A DNA stretch of 64,000 nucleotides. It comes from Brachionus plicatilis. Its lineage: Eukaryota > Rotifera > Eurotatoria > Ploima > Brachionidae. The position numbers and the translations under genes are program-made. The stretch lies in contig QEOQ01000206.1 of assembly GCA_010279815.1 (NCBI GenBank), positions 818,185-882,184 of the forward strand, given 5' to 3'. Positions 56,901 through 64,000 of the stretch are shown piece by piece. The notes beneath the pieces are model-generated. The model did no database searches. It was not told the DNA's origin and was given only the letters and a program-made list of their open reading frames with translations. Each line of letters begins with the position of its first letter. Positions within the stretch are counted from its first letter, which is position 1.

Positions 56901-59567
56901 AAGGTTTATACGATTCAAGTGAGATATTTCCAAGGTTTATTATGTGAATTTTGGCACTAATGGGGTGATACTCTTTTAACCGAATTGTCCCAAAATTTCA
57001 ACCCTTTAAAAAGTCCGCCTTAAAAAAAATCCAAAAAATTTTTTCTTTAGCAAATTCGTTGAACATTTTTGAGATTAAATGGAAAAAAGGTAATTTAAAT
57101 AAATCTGAAATTTAAACCCTAAACCAAATACATTTATTTATTTATTTAAAAAACGGTTTAGGCAAAGCCTTGGCCGGTTGGAATGGAGACTTTCAGCCAC
57201 TTGATAGTAATTTTGAAAAAATAAAGAAATTATATAATTTTGATGAAATGTTAAAAAAAATTGAATTTTTTTATAGATTTGAAAGATCTTGTAGATGATT
57301 ATACTAAAGAAAAAATTAGAAAAAATTTTTTTTTTCAACAAGCTGTTTCTTTATTTAGATTCTCTGGACACTCAATTATTAGAAAAAAAATCCCAATGCC
57401 TACAGAAAATTAACAATTTTCTAAGTTAATTTAAAAGTTGACACCTCGTTCACACATAAAATAATTAGGCTGTCTTACTATACTTACATACTTAAAATAC
57501 TATACTTTAAATTTATAACCATAAATTAATTTTTTTTTATATTTTTTTAAATAAAAAAATCCTTTTGGATATTAATTTAAATTGGCTTTTAGCTAAGATT
57601 TTTTTTGCAATATTTTTATTATGTGACCAAGAGTTGTTTAAATGTCCCAAAAAAAAAGTCCAAATCAAAACTTTTTTTTTCTTGAGTCCGAGCAGAAGAT
57701 TTTTAAATTAAAAAAAAAAAATTAAAGTCCGAACAACATGATCCTTTTGCCGTTCTAGGTAGTTAATGTGACGGCCTAGGTAAAGTCAAATTCACTAAAA
57801 TTAACGTGTAAGTCTGGACTTAAAAAATAACTCTCAAGCTTTATTTAACAAGCCTAAAAATGGGTTAAGGATCTGGTCAAAAGCTAGCAGTCCTTCTGGA
57901 TGTTTTAAGGGCTAAATTACGAAATATAGGACGGATACTAAACTCACACAAGCCGGTTCTAAAACCGGTAAAAATGCTCAATTTTCTTGAAGCGAATTGG
58001 GATGTGTCAGGGATCACTATGAGTAAAAAAGCTTGTATATTTGTGAAAGAGATGGCTGAATCTCTTTTAAAATCTGACCCAAAGAGTACCTTTATGAGAG
58101 TGAGAGGGTACCTGAATTATTACTTATGGTTTGCCAAGAAGGTCGGGCCAATCATAAATACCTTCCTTAAAAAATATTTTTCTCTAAAGGTAATTTGAGT
58201 TTTGAATGCTTTAAAAATTTCAAATATTCTCAAAGCATATTTAATCTTCTCAAAGGCTGTAAATTTTATAAATTTTTATGACACAAAACTATTTAAATTT
58301 TATTATTGTACAATATTTGTTTTGTTAATTCTTAGAATAGATCAATATGAAATTTTGTGTTTTTATGGTGAAATTTATAAACAAAATATTTTTAAACACT
58401 GCAAACTTACTCAATGCATTCTTGACTAGAACCGAATGGTAAATTTTTTATATCTGGATAAATATCTTCGAGTTTATCATCAACAAGATCAATATCTTGC
58501 ATCGATTTATCTTTTACTTGATCCCGTTTTGCTTCACCCAGCTCGTCTAATTTTTGAATCAAATAAGTAAAACGAACTGATACAGATATTAAATAAGAAG
58601 ATTCATTCAGATGATTTCCCTTTAAAAAAAATTGATTAGCTCAAATCTTAGTAAGAAAAGAAAATGCTAACAATTTTAGATTTAAAAATCTCTAACAAAC
58701 CAGGCAAAAAAGAGTATTGCTGTGGTGTATAATTAAAGTGAACAGACTGAAAATGAGTTTTGAGTGCGCTTCCTTCGCATAAGCCCAGATACATGTCTCT
58801 TTCTATCAAATTTACTTGGACAAATATTGGAACCAAACTAAAAAAGTAATTTTAGAATTTTTTTTATTTTCTATTACTGGATCAAACCATCCAGTGTTAT
58901 TGATTGCTATTGATATTGAACTCAGTATCACATTAGCTCGACTTTCAGTGTCGATAAAATTATTGAATCTTGTGGGTGAAATGAGTAAAAATCTACAAAG
59001 TCCATAAAAATAGGCAACTGATGGTGTATTAACTTGACTTGATGTGACATTTTGAAAATCGTTTGTTTTACTGAGTAAATCAGCCATAGATTTTGGCGGT
59101 AAATTTGCAATGCTCACTGATCTTTGATCAATTTCGATATTTTGCTTTATAGAGGAGGTGACACTAGAATCAAAATCAATCGATTCTTTTTTGCTTAGTT
59201 TAGAGTCTTCGTTCTTTTTTGGAATATCATCTTGATTTTTCTTTGGTGCTAAAAAATAGTATGTAAGTGTAAATGAGATTTCTTCAGCAAATTGCATGGT
59301 CTCTGATTTTTGCTCCCATTCACCAGTTTCAAAATTTAACTTTTAAAATAATAGTCAAATTCAAAAATTTTATTCTAATTCAAAATTTACGTCTTTATGT
59401 AAGTCAGATATTTCTTCAGATGATGTAGAGTTGAGTTTCCATTCAGTTATTATTTCTTCTATTTGAACTACGAATCTCTCCCAGTCTGATGCAGTCGTAA
59501 AATCATTAATGTCAAATATTTCATGGTCTTCAGCATCTTCGACATCAAGTTTTTTTGTGGAAGTCAT
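50974..59567 (-). CDS. RAB3GAP1: Rab3 GTPase-activating protein catalytic subunit
   Basis: Catalytic subunit of the Rab3GAP complex, which acts on Rab3 and with subunit 2 on Rab18, in vesicle traffic and autophagy. 1052 aa from 11 exons: 59567-59391, 59339-58888, 58837-58672, 58619-58411, 55054-54625, 54571-53996, 53945-53885, 52343-52024, 51880-51623, 51535-51434, 51381-50974. Family blocks: DFTTASDWERF at the N-terminus, AINNTGCLVPIFVQV across the exon 2/3 junction, GLLEIFKSKI, LWQEFVLELRYRY, LLHQKIQMLNCCI, DEDEFFDCE, EPTPMTEDML, and ANPGCVLEDFVRWYSPRDW (about 718-736; the catalytic Arg, near 728 in human, is likely Arg729). The tail is FILRSSVPRPAPYS-like, then EFRLAGAFTEDTMFF. Introns 4 (3.4 kb) and 7 (1.5 kb) contain repeat debris. 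Confidence 0.94.
52855..52965 (-). repeat. Fragment related to the foldback element at 10605
   Basis: Read on the minus strand, AAAATTGCACGCTATT, an AGTATT..AAA stretch, ACGCAATTAATT and GTGAAACAAAAG appear in the same order and spacing as in the left arm of the 10605-11492 element (about 10718-10815). It lies in intron 7 of RAB3GAP1. No matching second arm was seen, so it is a solo, degraded piece. Confidence 0.65.
53347..53415 (+). other. Possible isolated first exon on the plus strand
   Basis: ATG followed by 23 in-frame codons (MDKIKPKTKEEKDKENLLLN and KVE) and then a donor-like GTAATA, inside RAB3GAP1 intron 7 on the opposite strand. Lys/Glu-rich, so chance in A-rich DNA is a real alternative; no downstream exon was found. 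Confidence 0.2.
53474..53562 (-). pseudogene. Duplicate of the RAB3GAP1 terminal coding end and 3' UTR inside its own intron 7
   Basis: About 89 bases match 50931-51015 with few changes: the 3'-UTR stretch (TTTTTCGAATAAAA.TTTATT, AGTTATTTTA.TTCAGTCTAA) followed by the codons for GAFTED(I)MFF. The match ends exactly after GCACCTG. On the coding strand the boundary reads TTTCAG before GTGCTTTTACC, so it resembles a splice acceptor. Likely a small segmental duplication in the same orientation as the gene; about five to eight substitutions show it is not an assembly echo. Confidence 0.85.
56658..57484. mobile_element. Degenerate DNA-transposon-like element with short inverted ends
   Basis: The left end AGTATATAGTAAGACGGTCT and the inverted right end AGTATAGTAAGACAGCCTAA agree over about 20 bases with a 2-base offset, enclosing about 830 bases. 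The left part is unusually G/C-rich for this window, with repeated GGTTAA, GGGGTGA and TCACCTGG blocks, and carries a 71-codon ORF (56732-56947) without recognised domains. No transposase is visible. Family uncertain. Confidence 0.5.
57877..58198 (+). mobile_element. Reverse-transcriptase thumb/connection fragment, LTR or pararetrovirus-like
   Basis: An open plus-strand frame of about 105 codons: GSGQKLAVLLDVLRAKLRNI, then KPVKMLNFLEANWDVSGITM, ACIFVKEMAESLLK, STFMRVRGYLNYYL and FAKKVGPIINTFL. The layout (LNFLG-like motif, x-G-I-T-M-S-K-K, then a RVRGYLNYYLWF segment) corresponds to the thumb and early connection region of LTR-retrotransposon or pararetrovirus reverse transcriptases, where ..HLGF.......G......K and ..LRSFLGL..YYRRFI are expected. 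The fingers and palm with the catalytic aspartates are absent. Only the fragment is present and it cannot be functional. The assignment is by pattern and is tentative. Confidence 0.5.
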
Positions 59568-59807
59568 TTATGGTTATAATGAATATTTTTTAAAATTAAA
59601 TTTAAATAATTTATTAAAATTTTTTTATCGAATATTATTTCTAAGAGAGTACATCGCAGAGTTAATTTTTGCATTAAATCAAAAATTCAAAATATTAAGA
59701 TCATCATAAATTACATTTTCTTATATTTTAAGCATTTTATAGTTGTTTAACTTTATTTTGCAAAAAAATTGCAAGATCATAAGCGTAACAATTATAAAAC
59801 AAAAAAA

Positions 59808-60440
59808 TTGATTATTCATTGTAAGTAATTTAATAAGATATCGAATTATTTCTAGAAATATCAAACTATAAGAAAAAATTTAAAAACTAGACAAAAGAAA
59901 ATGGATTTTTAGGAGTTTAAGCTAAATTTAAGTTTACTTCTAAAAAAGAAATAAAATATTTTTTCAACATGATTTCGGTCAAAAATTTTTGATTTTTACA
60001 TTTTTACATTTTTGAGAGAAGAAAAAAAAATCTCAAAATCACAAAATCTAAAAAAATTTTCATTCAAGAAAAGTAATAATAAATTCGCAATTAATTAAAA
60101 AGGAGTTTTAGAAAAATTTAAATGTAAAAACCAAGGATAATTTTTTGAAAATCCTTTTTAATTAATTGCGAATTTATTATTACTTTTCTTGAATGAAAAT
60201 TTTTTTAGATTTTGTGATTTTGAGATTTTTTTTTCTTCTCTCAAAAATGTAAAAATGTAAAAATCAAAAATTTTTGACCGAAATCATGTTGAAAAAATAT
60301 TTTATTTCTTTTTTAGAAGTAAACTTAAATTTAGCTTAAACTCCTAAAAATCCATTTTCTTTTGTCTAGTTTTTAAATTTTTTCTTATAGTTTGATATTT
60401 CTAGAAATAATTCGATATCTTATTAAATTACAATAAATAA
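59808..60440. repeat. Near-perfect 630-base palindrome upstream of RAB3GAP1
   Basis: The left arm (59808-60104, about 297 bases) and the right arm (60152-60440, about 289 bases) are almost exact reverse complements. Shared blocks include AATTTAATAAGATATCGAAT, AGACAAAAGAAAATGGATTT, CAACATGATTTCGGTCAAAA and AATAATAAATTCGCAATTAA. The only clear difference near the ends is a 4-base GTAA insertion. The spacer is about 47 bases. There is no ORF inside. It begins about 240 bases upstream of the RAB3GAP1 start codon. Confidence 0.93.
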
Positions 60441-61279
60441 CATTTTGCCGTTTTTTTTTTATTCAGGAAGTATTGTTTAAGATATCTAGATTAAATTAAA
60501 AGAATTTCGAGAATCGAATTTAAAAATTATAATACAAAAAACTTTTATTTTATTAATTAATTTTATAATAATCAAATATAACATTACAAAATTTTAAAAT
60601 TTAAAATTTATTTTAAATTTATTTATTCAAAATTTTTTCAAAATTTAAGAATTAAATGCAATTTTTTTCAAAAAACACATATTTTTGATCGTTTTGGTTA
60701 GATTTTACTACAATACTTAATTTTGTGTAAAATTATTAATCCTTACCGAGTATAAAAGACTTCAGAATGCGAATCTTCAGAATGAAGGCTTAAAAATAAG
60801 TTAATTAACGTAATTAATTCTACGCTTTTTTGTAGAAGCTTTTTCAGTATAAAATTTAAAAGTTTAGTCGGAAAAGAATTCTTTTGTAAACTAAATATCG
60901 GTTTGGTTGCTTGTTGTTAATTTTTTAAAATTTAAAATTTTGTTTATTTTTAAAAGTTTAATTTTAGCAAAAGTAAAAATAAGTATTTGTTAAAAAAAAT
61001 CGACGAAAATTGACGATAAAATTGCAAAATATGTATTCTCACAATTTTTTTTATTGAATTTTGATCTAAAATTTTTAAAGAACTTAAAAATAAAAAACGA
61101 TAAACAAATTTTTTTAACCATTTTTTTAATTAAATTTTGGACTTTTTTTAAAAAATATAACGAGTTTTACATTGCGGATAAATTTCAGACAATAAAAGCA
61201 CATTTTAAACCCATAGCATTTAATTCATAATTTTTAATTGGGTCTAAAAAAATTTTAGATATTTTTTTGAAATTTGAAA
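60441..61279. other. Intergenic, no gene seen
   Basis: Very A/T-rich, with homopolymer runs and no coding signal on either strand. Confidence 0.55.
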
Positions 61280-61510
61280 CATAATTTATTATTATTATTA
61301 ATTAATTAAAATTTTATTTTAATCTGCAACAAGACAATGGCTCACGCAGCTAGTATCTAGCTATGGCAGATATTTGGTCGGGTAACTGTTTTGTATTTGT
61401 CATTCATTACATTGCCTTAAGTTGCACAACAGCAGTCGCATTCTTAACTTGGTCAGGTAGTTTATTCCAAGTTCTTTCATAATTGTGCAGATTTTACTTA
61501 AATTTGCTTT
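61280..61510 (-). mobile_element. 3' end of a LINE with a TAA-repeat tail
   Basis: On the minus strand, NYERT-like degenerate sequence is followed by WNKLPDQVKNATAVVQLKAM and a stop. This is the standard C-terminal signature of Jockey/CR1-type LINE ORF2 (W..LP..V..A.S...FK). About 110 bases of 3' UTR then end in an AATAATAATAATAA microsatellite at about 61285. The rest of the element is missing. Confidence 0.7.
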
Positions 61511-64000
61511 TTTAGTCAAAGATAACTTTGTATTTTTCCTTTTATAACAATCATAACAATTGCTTGGTATCAAGAATAATTTTCACAATTTTATGCATAA
61601 AATTTTTGAGAAAATAATTTTACGGCTTGTAATTTAAAAGATCTAATGAACTTTTTCCTTCAAATCAAGATAGTAATTTATTAAATAAGTGTTTTATATT
61701 TTTAGAATCATTCTACTTGATTTGAGCTATTTTTGGTAAATTCGACTGCTAAATATTGAATTTATCGAAAAAATTTTTAGAATAGTAATTATTCTATATT
61801 TCATGTTCAACTTTTTTAAGACTTATAAACCAAAACAAAATTTGAAAATATAATTGGCAAAATTATAATAAAAAAATTTTAAAAATTGCTCAAAATAGTT
61901 CACTAAATAGGTTTTAACTATTTTTTTTAATTATCTGATTGTAATTATCATTATTCAAATATTTGGCGCATAATTTTAAAATATATGAAATTCAAAAAAG
62001 GTTTGATATTTAATTTTTAAAAGCAAAATTCATTAAATTTTCAAACAATATTCCCAATTTCAATTTTTTGTTTTATTTTTACATTGAATTCACTAAAATT
62101 AGTACAGATTTTAGATAAAATTGACTTCCTTGCTTAATAATTAAAATGACGAATCCAGTATCAATTATTACTAATTAAATCATAACAATGCAAAAAAAGC
62201 TCAATACGTAGATTTTTATCGTTCTAAAAAAATATCAGAAAAAGAAAAAAATTAACCAAGTTTCTATTTATTTAACCTTAAAATTAAACCTGATAGTATC
62301 TAAATTATTTTAAAAAATTGAAACATTAAAAAAATAACAAGAAGAATTTTAGATGTTTTTTTTAATCAGATAGATTTTAAATTAATTAACAAGGCTTCGT
62401 TTAGCCTCCAAAATACTATTAGAAATGATTTAAGTAGTGGATTAAACTAGAATTATAAAAACACCACTTTGATTGCCTTAATCCCCAAAACATCTTAATA
62501 AGGTTTTTTAATTATTTTAGGCTAAAACCCAAAAAACGAACTCAATGCAAGATTTTAAAATTTTTTATTAAAATTATCATATAGAATAATTCAGAGCCTA
62601 GAATCGATTATTTTCTATTTTAAATATAATTAAAAATTTCATTTTAAATTCAACCATCTGTTTTGCCAAGAGGTTTGAGAGCAATCGAGCGTAATTTAAA
62701 CTTTTCTTAAAGACGTCAAAGAGAATGATAAATTGATTTAATTTGTTTTCTTTTTTAAGACTTAATCTCTTGTTGATATTTTTAAAAATTAAGTTTAACT
62801 AACAATCTAGTTTCATTATTTATTCAAAATAAAATGAAAACCAAGTTTTATTATCTTGATTTTTTGAATCGTTCTTCTTCTGAGATGTATGTAGTAAGAA
62901 TAAATGAATATAATTTATTTTACTAAGATTAGATAATCGAATAAAAAAAAACAACTTGTCAAGAAAAAAAAAACTTCTTTTAATCAAAATCTTCAATAAT
63001 GAGCTCTTTATAGAGACCAAACTTTTTCATTATATTAATTTCTCTTATATTTGCATTTTTAATATTCAATTTTTTAAATTCAAGTATGTTTTTGCTTCTA
63101 AATCTTTGATGATAATTGTCGATTATAATGTTTTTCGCAAATGAAATTCTTATTTAAGAAACAACACAATTGTTTTTTGATCAAATAATCGAATAAATCT
63201 TGGCACTCAAATACAGTAAATTTATGCAAGACAAACAAACTCTTTTTTTAAATGACAAACCATTTGATAATTATTTTTACGTTTTTTTTTAACTGTTGTC
63301 AAATATTTAAATTATTCAAGAGTTTTTGGCTTTTTTGAAAACTATTTTCAGAGTGTAGATGTTATTACATCTAATTTTGTTCAGATTAATAAAGCATACA
63401 TTTTTGCTTTTTTAATACTCAAAGAAAAAATTATTCTTAATTTTTACATAAATCAATATTAAATTTAAGTTTTTAGTCGAAGTATTTATTTTTTAAAAGA
63501 AAGTTGTTTAAATATTTAAACAAGATCATTTAACGACACCTTTCTTAAGCCAAATAGTTAAACAGCAATAATCACATTTTCATATATACTCAAGATTTTA
63601 AAATCAAATCTTTATCAAAGTCTCTCTTATCATTCTAAAAGATTTATTTAAAATTTTTTTATAATTATTCGCGTTCTGCGCTAATCAAAAGCTTTTATGA
63701 ATAAAAATGACTCTCAAATATACACTTTAAATTAATTAGTCTTATAAATATTTTTTTTTGTTTTGTCGGTAGCTTTACCTAAACAAAGGTTACAAAAAGT
63801 ATTTTTTTAAACAAATCTATTTGACTAGAAATAATGAACCACTGAGCATAGAGTTTTCTATTGAAAGCACCTAAAATTTTTAAATATTTTTTTAAACATA
63901 CAGCTTGAATAGACATTTTTTAAAATTAAGTTTACATTTTAGATATTTCGTAGATACTTTTTTTTTTTAATTTTGTTTAAATTGAAGCAACAGGTAGAGT
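61511..64000. other. Gene-poor A/T-rich DNA at the right end
   Basis: No gene, RNA or repeat structure recognised in these 2.5 kb. The short ORFs (62820-63020 minus, 62956-63144 plus) overlap each other, are low in complexity and have no family resemblance. Confidence 0.5.

Larger units (their letters stand above)
55055..58410. other. RAB3GAP1 intron 4 with transposon remnants
   Basis: A 3.4-kb intron, far longer than the gene's usual 45-60 bases. It contains a terminal-inverted-repeat element (56658-57484), a GTCC/GGACTT repeat patch (57655-57820) and a reverse-transcriptase fragment (57877-58198). The remainder (55055-56650) shows no coding signal; a less A/T-rich block at about 55740-56000 could be another unidentified repeat. 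Confidence 0.6.

Noticed and set aside
56732..56947. 71-codon plus-strand ORF (MGNLIAHLVRIFWITW...)
   Set aside because: It sits inside an inverted-repeat element within a RAB3GAP1 intron and translates repeated GGTTAA blocks. No domain resemblance, so listed only as part of the element.
57138..57341. 67-codon minus-strand ORF
   Set aside because: Phe/Ile/Lys-rich low-complexity translation of A/T runs inside an intron.
62820..63144. Overlapping ORFs on both strands near the right end
   Set aside because: Low complexity, mutually antisense, no family resemblance.

Overview
This window is AT-rich animal DNA, at a rough estimate three-quarters A+T. Most genes are split by very short GT-AG introns (about 50 bases), and spliced products carry metazoan domain sets (LASP, RAB3GAP1, the ciliary protein CFAP251, SLC26 transporters). 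A small ciliated invertebrate such as a monogonont rotifer (Brachionus-like) would fit, but that is inference. I rebuilt exons by hand from splice sites, reading-frame phase and family similarity. In every multi-exon model below the phases close exactly, except that the first exon of the TOMM6-like gene rests on weak evidence.

Layout. 1-1150 (-): 5'-truncated LINE reverse transcriptase. 1351-8462 (-): two tandem SLC26 anion-transporter genes with matching exon structure. 9.6-20.3 kb: gene-poor, with decayed LINE pieces and a foldback element. 20342-26027 (+): a 12-exon single-pass membrane protein with a Reeler-like domain, mucin-like stalk, EGF-like domain and long cytoplasmic tail. 26.3-28.4 kb: a DNA transposon with terminal inverted repeats around a zinc-finger ORF, next to a second copy of the first LINE. 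30403-30898 (+): PLAC8-family protein. 31315-36989 (+): CFAP251/WDR66 in 18 exons. 37144-39077 (-): two lineage-specific proteins. 39584-42071 (-): LASP-type LIM-nebulin-SH3 protein with a MITE in one intron. 44109-44383 (+): TOMM6-like mitochondrial import protein. 46632-48968 (+): single-exon LRR membrane protein, whose stop codon lies 3 bases from that of the convergent aldo-keto reductase gene (48972-50805, -). 50974-59567 (-): RAB3GAP1 in 11 exons, with mobile-element debris in its introns. 59.8-60.4 kb: a near-perfect 630-base palindrome just upstream of RAB3GAP1. 60.4-64 kb: essentially empty, apart from one LINE 3' end.

The genes do not form a pathway. They are unrelated housekeeping, ciliary, cytoskeletal and membrane genes. 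What stands out is the number and variety of inverted-repeat structures (at least six) and of reverse-transcriptase remnants from several LINE lineages and one LTR/pararetrovirus-like lineage. I saw no tRNA, rRNA or CRISPR feature.
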